Of a stretch of DNA of 10,475 nucleotides, positions 1 to 7,389 are shown in pieces (positions within the stretch are counted from its first letter, which is position 1; every line of letters begins with the position of its first letter). The notes beneath the pieces are model-generated. The model worked only from the letters and a program-made list of their open reading frames with translations. It did no database searches and was not told the DNA's origin. The DNA is taken from positions 1 through 10,475 of the forward strand of contig JBBQKP010000115.1 of assembly GCA_038326995.1 (NCBI GenBank), read 5' to 3'. The position numbers and the translations under genes are program-made. The DNA comes from JBBQKP01 sp038326995 (GTDB lineage Bacteria > Planctomycetota > Phycisphaerae > Tepidisphaerales > Tepidisphaeraceae).

Positions 1-1088
1 AAGTGCTCGGGTTTGACGTTGGCCAGGATGAGATGCTTTCCCGAATCGTTGAGCTTGTTCCAGGTCGAAAGCAGATCGAGGGCGGCGTCGCCGTCGATGT
101 GAACGCCGTGGCTGATCGAGAGGATGGCGATGCGGGTGTGCCGGGGCACTTCGCTCATCCACGCCGCGAAATCCGGCGCGTGATGACGCAGCCCGACCAT
201 CTGCGGCGCGATTCGCCAGATGCCCACATCGGCCGGCAAGAGCGTGCTGGAGATGCCCAGCGAACCAAGCTCGGCGTCGGTCAATCGATCGACTTCCTTC
301 AGGTCGGCAATCGGCTCTCGCCAGTCGACCACGACCATGAACAGCAGAAAGAAAACGGGCGGAAGCAGGCCTACGCCCGGCAACTGCTGCACCGCGACGA
401 ACCCGGCGATCACTCCAAAAAGGAACGAGCCGATGATCGTCGTCAGGAGCGCGACCTGCCTCGCATCGTCGTGCCTGCGAAGTGCGAACATGACGCGCTT
501 CCATCGGAGCACGCCCTGGCGATTCGGAATCTCGCCGGTGGTTTTATCGCCAACCCAGAACCAGAGAGAGACGAGCGACGTGCCGATGTCAGTCAGAACG
601 CCGGTGACGTGCGTGGTGCGGACGGCCGAGCCCGAGATGCTGGTGATGGTGGCGTTTTGCAGACCCATTGCGATGCTGGACAGGCCGCAAGTCCAGTAGA
701 GCATGCCGGTGCTCATACGATAGTCAAAATCGACAAGTTGGACGGCGTGCAACGAAAAGAGCGCAGAGACGCCCGCGAGCAACCCGGCCTGGATGGCGAT
801 GGGTGCGATGAAGATGGATCTCATGTGCCGCCGCTGCGACATCTGAATCGCGACGCCGCTGAGCAGCGCGCCGACCAGAAACAGCCCGACAAGAAAGAGC
901 ATGAACCAGGCCTGATCAAATCGAATCTGGGCGATGTGCTGCCCGAGGTGTGTGATGTTCCCGGTGGCGTGGCTCACCATGACGCCGCAGTAGGTGAGTG
1001 TTACGACGTTGGTGTAACCCGCGACCCAGGAGAGCGAGATGGCAAGGCGTGATTTTTGGCGCAACGTATAAGCGCGTGCCGTCAGCAT
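1..1088 (-). CDS. DUF1275 (YoaK-like) membrane protein with C-terminal STAS-like domain, partial
   Basis: This gene runs off the left edge; 362 codons are visible from the ATG at 1088. Residues 13-255 form a polytopic membrane domain with about six hydrophobic segments (near 15-35, 61-81, 92-112, 130-150, 160-178, 212-232 and 238-255, some short). Motifs typical of DUF1275/YoaK are present: AGYTNVVTL (23-31), SHATGNITHLG (39-49), MGLQNA (141-146) and VRTTHVTGVLTDIG (156-169). After a hydrophilic linker, residues 285-362 look like a STAS domain: VGIWRI, then AILSISHGVHIDGDAALDLL, then GKHLILANVKP. This matches the strand-helix order of SulP-type STAS domains. The usual Ser/Thr after the conserved Asp of STAS is replaced by Gly-Asp, so phospho-regulation of the SpoIIAA kind looks unlikely. 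DUF1275 proteins have no established substrate, so the function is inferred only as a membrane carrier or sensor. No clear Shine-Dalgarno sequence precedes the ATG, which lies inside one unit of a 28-base tandem repeat. A TTG at codon 9 is an alternative start. The gene lies 334 bases from the glycosidase block and is probably a separate unit. Confidence 0.85.
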   Translation of the reverse strand, partial: MLTARAYTLRQKSRLAISLSWVAGYTNVVTLTYCGVMVSHATGNITHLGQHIAQIRFDQAWFMLFLVGLFLVGALLSGVAIQMSQRRHMRSIFIAPIAIQAGLLAGVSALFSLHAVQLVDFDYRMSTGMLYWTCGLSSIAMGLQNATITSISGSAVRTTHVTGVLTDIGTSLVSLWFWVGDKTTGEIPNRQGVLRWKRVMFALRRHDDARQVALLTTIIGSFLFGVIAGFVAVQQLPGVGLLPPVFFLLFMVVVDWREPIADLKEVDRLTDAELGSLGISSTLLPADVGIWRIAPQMVGLRHHAPDFAAWMSEVPRHTRIAILSISHGVHIDGDAALDLLSTWNKLNDSGKHLILANVKPEH

Positions 1089-1140
1089 GAGCGATGCCGT
1101 GAGTCTAGTCGAGCGTGAGCGATGCGGTGAGTCTAGTCGA
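1085..1140. repeat. 28-base tandem duplication at the start of the DUF1275 gene
   Basis: Two adjacent 28-base units (1085-1112 and 1113-1140) differ at only two positions, 1087 versus 1115 and the middle of the CCG/CGG triplet. A few bases of a third unit follow (GCGTG from 1141). Each unit contains GTGAGTCTAGTCGA. The start codon of the DUF1275 gene lies in the left unit; in the right unit the same position reads ACG instead of ATG on the minus strand. The pattern looks like a recent slippage duplication rather than a regulatory array. Confidence 0.85.
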
Positions 1141-1422
1141 GCGTGGCGAGGGGTAAAGCGGCGGGAAGTTGCGGGGGTTGAAACGCCCGGAGGTTGAAGA
1201 CGCAAAGCGAAATCGAGCGCATCAAAATTCGGCTCAGAGCAAGTTCGTTCAGAGGACTGATGAGCGGTTATCCGAGCTGAGCATCGGTCCTATTTGCATC
1301 GGTCATGTTTGCATCGGGCTGACTATCCTCATCCTTCATCGATCACCACGCTTTGCCAAAGGTCGAAAAGACCTCGTTGTACATGTGCTGACCAATCGCC
1401 CACGCGCCTGCGGTCCTTGATC
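1089..1422. other. Intergenic region with short tandem repeats, no supported gene
   Basis: This stretch lies between the stop of the GH78 rhamnosidase gene and the start of the DUF1275 gene, both on the minus strand. It should hold the terminator of the former and the promoter of the latter, but I see no convincing example of either. The only hairpin I noticed is a five-base stem with a five-base loop (AGGTC GAAAA GACCT, 1360-1374) without a following T run, which is too weak to call. The stretch contains the 28-base tandem duplication and a set of 15-base repeats. A short plus-strand reading frame starting with TTG at 1169 (83 codons) crosses it, but has no family resemblance and takes its internal periodicity from the repeats. 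Confidence 0.6.
1281..1319. repeat. 15-base tandem repeats, two full and one partial copy
   Basis: The units begin GCATCGGTC at 1281, GCATCGGTC at 1296 and GCATCGG at 1311. The first two end in TATTT and TGTTT, and the third decays after GCATCGG. The repeat lies in non-coding sequence downstream of the rhamnosidase gene. No function is visible, and replication slippage is the simplest explanation. Confidence 0.75.
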
Positions 1423-3651
1423 CTAATAAACGCTCTTCCGACTTTGAAACGACACATCATGTCGGCCTGGATCAAAAGATAGGATCGGCACGTCTGGCAA
1501 GATCAGGTCGGCGCGGGTTTCCGGTGGAACGACCAGCGACAGTTCGTCCGCCGATTTGTCGATACGAAGTTCGATCAGCCCGAACCGTGTAGGAACGACG
1601 CTGTGCAGGCGCTTTAGTGGCCCGAGTCGCGGTCTCACGGCGAAGTGTTCGAAGGCCGGCGTGATAGGCTGGACGCCTGAAAAGTATTGTTGGAACAACG
1701 TGATCGCGCCGCCGGACCATGCATGGTTGTAGGTTCCGCCGCCCCACGTCGCGTCGCCGACGCTCCAGCCTTCCCAGAGCGTGGTGATCGGGCTGTCGAT
1801 CTGGGCGGCGTATCGATCGAGCAACCGCTCCATTGCGATCTCGTGCTCATCAAGCTGGAGCAGCGCCTCAACGATGTACTTCTCCATGTAAGGCCCGGCG
1901 TGTCGCTGCTCTTGAAGCACGCGGACGATCGCCGATTTTTTTTGAGGCTCAACAAACCCCGCGAGGACGGCCATCGCCTGCGCACGATCATCCGGGAATG
2001 GAATCGCAGCGTCGCTTTGGTAGTGAGTTCCGTTCCAAAAAGCGCTGTTGAAACCATCGTGCATTTTTAGCAGAGCGTCGCTGGCGCTCTGGGCGTCGGT
2101 GTCGTTACCGAGCAGCCGGGCCATTTCCAACTTCCCGCGAAGTGCCAATGCATACCACGTGTTGTTCAGCACACGCATGTCGACATTTTTTCCCCAGTCG
2201 GCCCACTCCCATCCGCCGGCGCGGTTTGCGACCAGACCGGTGGAAGTGTCAAAGTTCCAGAGCGTCAGGTATCGACAAACGGCCGGGTACACCCGCGCGA
2301 TCGATTCCAAGTCTCCTGTGTATCGATAGTAATTCCAGAAACCAAACCACCCGATACTCGCAAGCATTTGCGTCGGGAGTTCTCGATCCCAGCATCCTTG
2401 TTTTCGGTCAACATCCATGTGAGATGCGCGAGGGATTCCGGTCGGGATAGGAGAATAAAGTGAATGATCGGCCCGCTGCCAATCGATGAGTTCGTGAATT
2501 CCCTTTCGCGTCAACTTGGTCGATTCGGTGGCGTCACACGCGTAGAACGCAGACCCAGCCTGGACGACGACGTCGCCCCACCATTGGGCACGCTCGCGGT
2601 CCGGACAATCCATGTATGTGTCGCGCATGCAGACGTCGAGCGTGCGACAAGACTTTTCCCAGAGTGAGTTGACTCGATCGTTGTCGGACTCGAAGCGCCC
2701 GAGCCAGCGCGTGTCATAGGCCGTGCGACGATACTTCAGATCGTGAACCACCACGCCGGCGGGGATGGTGTAGTGGACCGCGTGACCATTCATCCATCCG
2801 AGCGATTCATACGACTGTCGACCGGCACGCGTGGTGTAGATGCCGCGCACATTGTTCGCACTTCCGCCGGTGTAGTTCTCCGTTCGAATGTCGATGGTTA
2901 CGTCGGCCTGGGCTTCGATGTCGAGGATAGGCGACGCGTGGAGATTGAAAGGCAAAGCGCAGACGATCGGCTTTCCATCGGAGACGAAAGGAAACGTCAG
3001 ATTGGTTTCGTATGGAGCTGGCTGAAAGTCTCGCCACATCGGAATCGGCCGGGCGATCAATTCGCCCCATGGCGCGACACCAGCACTGCCCGCATCTGTC
3101 GCACGCGGCCAATGGGAATCGTCGAACGAGCCGAGTTGCCAACCTTCAATATCCCTGCGTGCGTCAAATGCGATATTGGATTCGGGCAGCCGATAGTTCG
3201 GCAACTCGCCATCGCCGGCGGAGTACGCGGGATGAGCCATCACGCGCCACGATGAATCGGAAACCAGGACCGAGTGGCTGGCATCGGAAAGTGAAGCGAT
3301 CAGGCCGGGCAGGCCGCTGCTGTTGTGCGAAAATCCGTGCTTGCCGAAATACCAGACCAGTACGGCGATCGTGTGAACGCCCTGAGACAAAGTCAGGGGC
3401 AGTTCGAGTTGATCAAAGTAGGTCGAGTGTGGAGTCGGGCCGCGCTTGAGTTGTCCTTCGTAGATTGCCAGTTCGCCGTCGATCCAAAGCCAGTACTTGC
3501 TATCGCAGGCGATTCGCAGAATCGGCTTAGGCAAACTTTTGTTGCATTGGACGGTCGTTCGGTACGCGTACCACGCCCCTGGCTGCGGAGCTGTCGTCGG
3601 CACGATCCATCGTGCGCCGTGCCAGTGGGTGTTGGATGATTCGTTCGCCAT
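1423..3651 (-). CDS. GH78 family alpha-L-rhamnosidase
   Basis: The product (742 residues from the ATG at 3651) has the layout of GH78 enzymes, which release terminal alpha-L-rhamnose from oligosaccharides, glycosides or polysaccharides. An N-terminal beta-sandwich (about 10-145, beginning HWHGARWIV) is followed by a second beta domain (about 215-310), the (alpha/alpha)6 barrel (about 310-655) and the C-terminal beta domain (about 660-740, GVQPITPAFEHFAVRPRLGPL). The catalytic signature DCPDRERAQWWGD (348-360) has the Asp, Glu and Asp at the spacing known to be essential in Bacillus RhaB. The second catalytic Glu lies in TTLWEGWS (Glu627). No signal peptide is visible, suggesting cytoplasmic action on imported oligosaccharides. 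The frame stays open to a TTG at 3756, which would add 35 residues and overlap the upstream gene by 14 bases. I prefer the ATG because the extra residues match no domain and GH78 enzymes usually start shortly before this strand. Neither start has a strong ribosome binding site. The substrate cannot be read from sequence. Confidence 0.92.
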   Translation of the reverse strand: MANESSNTHWHGARWIVPTTAPQPGAWYAYRTTVQCNKSLPKPILRIACDSKYWLWIDGELAIYEGQLKRGPTPHSTYFDQLELPLTLSQGVHTIAVLVWYFGKHGFSHNSSGLPGLIASLSDASHSVLVSDSSWRVMAHPAYSAGDGELPNYRLPESNIAFDARRDIEGWQLGSFDDSHWPRATDAGSAGVAPWGELIARPIPMWRDFQPAPYETNLTFPFVSDGKPIVCALPFNLHASPILDIEAQADVTIDIRTENYTGGSANNVRGIYTTRAGRQSYESLGWMNGHAVHYTIPAGVVVHDLKYRRTAYDTRWLGRFESDNDRVNSLWEKSCRTLDVCMRDTYMDCPDRERAQWWGDVVVQAGSAFYACDATESTKLTRKGIHELIDWQRADHSLYSPIPTGIPRASHMDVDRKQGCWDRELPTQMLASIGWFGFWNYYRYTGDLESIARVYPAVCRYLTLWNFDTSTGLVANRAGGWEWADWGKNVDMRVLNNTWYALALRGKLEMARLLGNDTDAQSASDALLKMHDGFNSAFWNGTHYQSDAAIPFPDDRAQAMAVLAGFVEPQKKSAIVRVLQEQRHAGPYMEKYIVEALLQLDEHEIAMERLLDRYAAQIDSPITTLWEGWSVGDATWGGGTYNHAWSGGAITLFQQYFSGVQPITPAFEHFAVRPRLGPLKRLHSVVPTRFGLIELRIDKSADELSLVVPPETRADLILPDVPILSFDPGRHDVSFQSRKSVY

Positions 3652-3742
3652 ACTCGTTACGTCGGCACGACAAGCATTTGGTCGCCACGCGATTTCGCAC
3701 TTGCTGAGAGCGCTGATGGCTTGCGGGACGAAAGTCGAATCA

Positions 3743-6700
3743 CTACTCGAAAACAACTCGAGGCCATTCCTCGGGCGTGGTTGTTCCCAAGCCCATTCCT
3801 TTGGCGATGAACGAGAAACCCTTACGCCCGCCGCCGTCGTTGTCGTCGTCGTTGGCGATCAGGTTGAAGCCGACCGCGCGTGTGCGCAGGAACGCCGCAT
3901 CGACACCGAATCCTTCGAGCGGAAGCCTGGCGAGGTAGGTCGTCGTCGTGCCGGTGCGTTGAGTTTCGAGTGTGACGCTGTTGGCATACTCAGACTTCAG
4001 ACCCGACGGGCTCATCCACGAGTGAACCAGGCTCTTGCCGCCGTTGTCCCTTGCCAGCCCGATGGACCAGAAGCCGGATCGACCGGGAATGAAAAACGCC
4101 GCCTGCAGTCCGTCGGCACGCCAGCTGTTTGCAGTTTCGTTGGGCTGGAAGTGCTCATTGTCATTCACTTCGACTTTCATGAGAAGGTGATCCGCTTCCA
4201 GTTTCATCCAGACGCGCGAGGAAAGATCCTGCGGCCCTTTCCATGTGAACTGTGCACGCGTGGGGTCGGCCTGATTGAAGTTGTGAACGCGTGTCTCGTC
4301 AACCATCGCGAAGTCGGCTTGACGCGTGGTGAATTCGGCATTCGGGATGCGCTGTGCGGAATTCAGGGTTACCGCCGTCTTGCCGCGCCACGGCGTGCCG
4401 ACGATCTCGTACGCCAACTGAACGCGAGCGCGCTCTTTGGCCCCAACGGATGGTACGACCGTCTCGAGCTTCGCCTGCGCTTCACCTCTGCCGGCGATTG
4501 TCAGACGCTGCTCCGATGCGGTGCCGGCGGCGTCGATCCATTTCAGAACGAACTCCGCCTCGCGCGCCAACGGGTTTCGCAACATGACGACCGCCGCCGT
4601 CTTCTGCCCGGGCTCGGCGATCGGCTCTTCGGTGAAACTGGCAAGCGATCCTAGAACCAGCGGAACATTACCTTTGTCCGCGCCTTTGATCCGCAGATAT
4701 TGCACCTGCTTGGTGAGCGCCAGCGGCACGATCCCGTCGATCGACGGCGCGGGCGTGACGTTGCCCATAAGATCAATCAGCTCGGCCGACGTACCGGCAG
4801 GCAAGACGACCAGCGCAGTCTGATCGGATGACGGGGCATCCTCGTCCCAGGCGACGAGCAATGCATCGCTCCCGCTCTCGAAGGCGAACATCCAGTTACC
4901 GGTTCCCAATTCCACCTGACGCACGAAGCGGTTGCCTCGCATCAGCTTTGCGATTTCATTGTGCGCGGCCCACACGGGGAAGGGTTCGAATGACGGCCCG
5001 GCGTTCATGAGGCTGTAGCCGATTTCGTTTTGGTAATGAAACACGAACGTCGTGAAGCCGATCGCACCTCGGGCACGACTGAAGACGATCTTCTTCATGA
5101 GCTCATTCGCCACGAGCTTGCGATCCAAGCTTGAGAAGCCCGTCTCGGTAAAGAACAACGGCTTGTCTTTCTTCAGCTGAGCGCGAAGGACTGCCAGCAG
5201 GCCGTCGATCTGCTCTTGAAACCCCTTGAATGTTCCGTGCAGGTGAAGACTGATCGCGTCGTAATGATCCTGCCCGTCGACGATCATCCGCTTGATGAGG
5301 TCGGGGTTAAGCCCGTGTCCGCCGTGGCCCTGCATGATGGCAATGCCGCCGCTCAGCACCATCGCGTCGGGCTGATTCTTCTTGATTTCTTCGTAAGCGA
5401 CGCGCATGAATTCGAGATATTCGTCGGTCGAGCCTTTGTAGAAGCCGGCGAGGTCGGGCTCGTTCCAGAGGTCGTAGATGTCCACGCCGTACTGCTTGTT
5501 GATGGGGATGATCTCGCGGATGTATTCGCGCACCGCGTCCTCGCGCGGCGCGTAACGACTCGCGGGCTCCTTCCCTTTGTCCTTCTCATGAACGGCCCAC
5601 TTGGGCGTGAAGGTGATGCTGTTGAGCGGGCGAATGCCAGCATTTTTGGCCAGGCTCATGAGCGTGTGACGCCACTTGTGATCAAACTTGCCCGGCGCGA
5701 TGTGCCCGTCCCATCCACCGGCGCGGAGCAGGTCGAAGCCGGCCAAGGCGCAGGCGTCCATGACCCACTGGTCTTTGTCCGATCTCAATCGGGCGTCGAT
5801 CCCCATCCAAAATCCGTTGGAAGGCGGTAGCGTTTGAAGACCCGCCGGTTCGATGTACGCGGCCATCGTCTTGCCGACGACGGCGGACGTTTTGCCGTCC
5901 TGACTCAGCGCGACGATGGAAAGGTCGTACCAGCCGAATTTCGCAAATGTCGGATCAACCGACAGGTCGGTCGACTCGCCCGGCTTGAGGGCGACAGCAG
6001 GCCCGGCCCAGCGTGTGGTAAGGCCGTAAAAGTCAGTCGCGTCGATCGCGAGTGTCGCATCGACTGGCAACTCGCCCGCGTGCGTGACGCGCAGCGCTAT
6101 CGGCCCTTTGTCCTTGGGCGTGAAGACCATCGTCGGTCGCGCGTTGGTGGTCGTCGCCTTGAGTTGTTTCAGCAGGACGCTCGGGCTGATTTGTGAACCG
6201 TCGAACGCGTTTCGCTGAATGTCGCCGACGAGGATCTTCCCGCCCTCGGCCGCCATCGATTTAGGCGCATTGAAGATGAGCGTTGAGATTTTGACGGGTT
6301 CGTCGATCGTTCCCCTGCCGACATCGCTTCCGCCCCAGTTGCCGCTGCTACGTGTTGGGTCGAGCACGATCCGCACGTCTTGCCAGCCGATTTTACTCGA
6401 ATCCAAGTCAGAACCCCATTGAAACGTCTCGTTGTTCGCGTCCACGACGCGCACGCCCATGCCACGGAAGTCCGCACACTCAGAGTTATTGACGGGGACC
6501 GACAACACGACGCCTTGAGAAAACAAATGCAATGCCGGGTTGATGCCCGGACTGATTTCCGCGAGCGGCTTCCAACCCGTCGTCCACGACATTTCGAGAA
6601 CAGATTTTCCGTCCTGCTCGACGACCTTCACCGCCTGCTTATTCTGGCCGGCCCTCATGGCCGAAGCGCCCTTCGCTTGCGACCACTGCAGCAGCGCGAC

Positions 6701-7342
6701 CGGCGTGTCGATGTTCGCGCTGATATCCATCGGCTTGGCACCAGTCACTGCGACGGCTCCAGCCGGTTCCTTCAGGTCACTGCCCCAGGTGGCGTCGCTG
6801 TAGAGGAACCAAAGGTCGCTAAGGATGGCGGCGCGTTGCACGCCGCGTCGACTTTGCTTGACGATCCGCACTTCGAGCCCGAACGCCTTGGCGGGCTTTC
6901 GTTCAAAGAGAAAGTCGCCCGCAGTTTTTTCCTTCGGACCAAGCCCCATGACGCGACCGACATATTGGTCGTACGTTCCATTCCCTGTGGTGTCGACAAA
7001 AAACTGAATCTCTTCGGGGAAGTAATTGGCAAACCCGTCCGAGGGCCCCAGGGCAATACCGCCCAGGTCTTCGACAGGTTTGGAGAAGCGGAAGTAAAGG
7101 GAGGTCGGGCCCCCGGCGGTGTTGGCGACGGGCACCATGCGCGTCTTCTCGTCCGCGTCGAGCAGCATGTCCGGCCCGCTGTCCCTTTCGGTATCAAAAC
7201 TCGCGCGAACGGAAGTCGACTCCGGCACCACGCCTTTGCGATACGGGCGATCCTTCTCAGCGCCCAGGGCCGAAGAACTGCAAACGGCGATCACTGCCAG
7301 GGCTACTGTAGAGAGGTTCGTCAACACACGTAGCGTGGCCAT
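3743..7342 (-). CDS. Exported multidomain glycoside hydrolase (clan A-like TIM barrel) with CBM9-like domain
   Basis: From the ATG at 7342 the product has 1199 residues. It starts with a signal peptide (hydrophobic core in residues 8-20, probable cleavage after ALGA at 28), so it should leave the cytoplasm. Domains, judged by eye, are a discoidin-like beta-sandwich (about 44-182), a second carbohydrate-binding-like beta-sandwich (about 207-377), an Ig-like segment (about 397-497), a TIM-barrel catalytic domain (about 507-807), further beta structure (about 812-1002) and a CBM9/DOMON-like domain (about 1007-1199, with NSWRADGLQAAF and ANDDDNDGGGRKGFSF). In the barrel, YDLWNEPDL carries the likely acid/base Glu628 and LFFTETGFSS the likely nucleophile Glu733, the pattern of retaining clan A enzymes. 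I cannot assign a family: GH39, GH5 and unclassified clan A groups are all possible. The frame opens further upstream at a TTG (7426), but that start would overlap the prepilin-like gene and bury the signal peptide. The gene follows the prepilin-like gene by 47 bases, suggesting co-transcription. Confidence 0.88.
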   Translation of the reverse strand: MATLRVLTNLSTVALAVIAVCSSSALGAEKDRPYRKGVVPESTSVRASFDTERDSGPDMLLDADEKTRMVPVANTAGGPTSLYFRFSKPVEDLGGIALGPSDGFANYFPEEIQFFVDTTGNGTYDQYVGRVMGLGPKEKTAGDFLFERKPAKAFGLEVRIVKQSRRGVQRAAILSDLWFLYSDATWGSDLKEPAGAVAVTGAKPMDISANIDTPVALLQWSQAKGASAMRAGQNKQAVKVVEQDGKSVLEMSWTTGWKPLAEISPGINPALHLFSQGVVLSVPVNNSECADFRGMGVRVVDANNETFQWGSDLDSSKIGWQDVRIVLDPTRSSGNWGGSDVGRGTIDEPVKISTLIFNAPKSMAAEGGKILVGDIQRNAFDGSQISPSVLLKQLKATTTNARPTMVFTPKDKGPIALRVTHAGELPVDATLAIDATDFYGLTTRWAGPAVALKPGESTDLSVDPTFAKFGWYDLSIVALSQDGKTSAVVGKTMAAYIEPAGLQTLPPSNGFWMGIDARLRSDKDQWVMDACALAGFDLLRAGGWDGHIAPGKFDHKWRHTLMSLAKNAGIRPLNSITFTPKWAVHEKDKGKEPASRYAPREDAVREYIREIIPINKQYGVDIYDLWNEPDLAGFYKGSTDEYLEFMRVAYEEIKKNQPDAMVLSGGIAIMQGHGGHGLNPDLIKRMIVDGQDHYDAISLHLHGTFKGFQEQIDGLLAVLRAQLKKDKPLFFTETGFSSLDRKLVANELMKKIVFSRARGAIGFTTFVFHYQNEIGYSLMNAGPSFEPFPVWAAHNEIAKLMRGNRFVRQVELGTGNWMFAFESGSDALLVAWDEDAPSSDQTALVVLPAGTSAELIDLMGNVTPAPSIDGIVPLALTKQVQYLRIKGADKGNVPLVLGSLASFTEEPIAEPGQKTAAVVMLRNPLAREAEFVLKWIDAAGTASEQRLTIAGRGEAQAKLETVVPSVGAKERARVQLAYEIVGTPWRGKTAVTLNSAQRIPNAEFTTRQADFAMVDETRVHNFNQADPTRAQFTWKGPQDLSSRVWMKLEADHLLMKVEVNDNEHFQPNETANSWRADGLQAAFFIPGRSGFWSIGLARDNGGKSLVHSWMSPSGLKSEYANSVTLETQRTGTTTTYLARLPLEGFGVDAAFLRTRAVGFNLIANDDDNDGGGRKGFSFIAKGMGLGTTTPEEWPRVVFE

Positions 7343-7389
7343 AGGTCTGCTTTCTATTGTGAGAATCTGTCGGTCAAAAATTCGAGCTA

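Noticed and set aside
3..1052. Long plus-strand open frame of 349 codons
   Set aside because: It is antisense to the DUF1275-STAS gene, is rich in Arg, Asp and Gly with no family motifs, and the minus frame shows clear conserved membrane motifs.
1360..1374. Small inverted repeat that could be a terminator for the rhamnosidase gene
   Set aside because: The stem is only five base pairs with no T run after it, so it is not distinguishable from chance.
1169..1420. Plus-strand 83-codon frame in the intergenic stretch, with a CIG-type periodicity
   Set aside because: It starts with TTG, has no ribosome binding site that I can see, and the periodicity simply reflects the 15-base DNA repeats.
3829..3860. 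Run of GTC/GCC-type triplets resembling a trinucleotide repeat
   Set aside because: It encodes the NDDDNDGGGR segment, a normal motif region of CBM9-like domains, so coding constraint explains it.
3497..4654. Plus-strand open frame of 385 codons
   Set aside because: It lies antisense across the junction of two well-supported glycosidase genes; its length is expected from the GC-rich codon use of the opposite strand and no motif is recognisable.
6380..7333. Plus-strand open frame of 317 codons
   Set aside because: It is antisense to the signal peptide and N-terminal domains of the exported glycosidase, and its composition is typical of a shadow frame.
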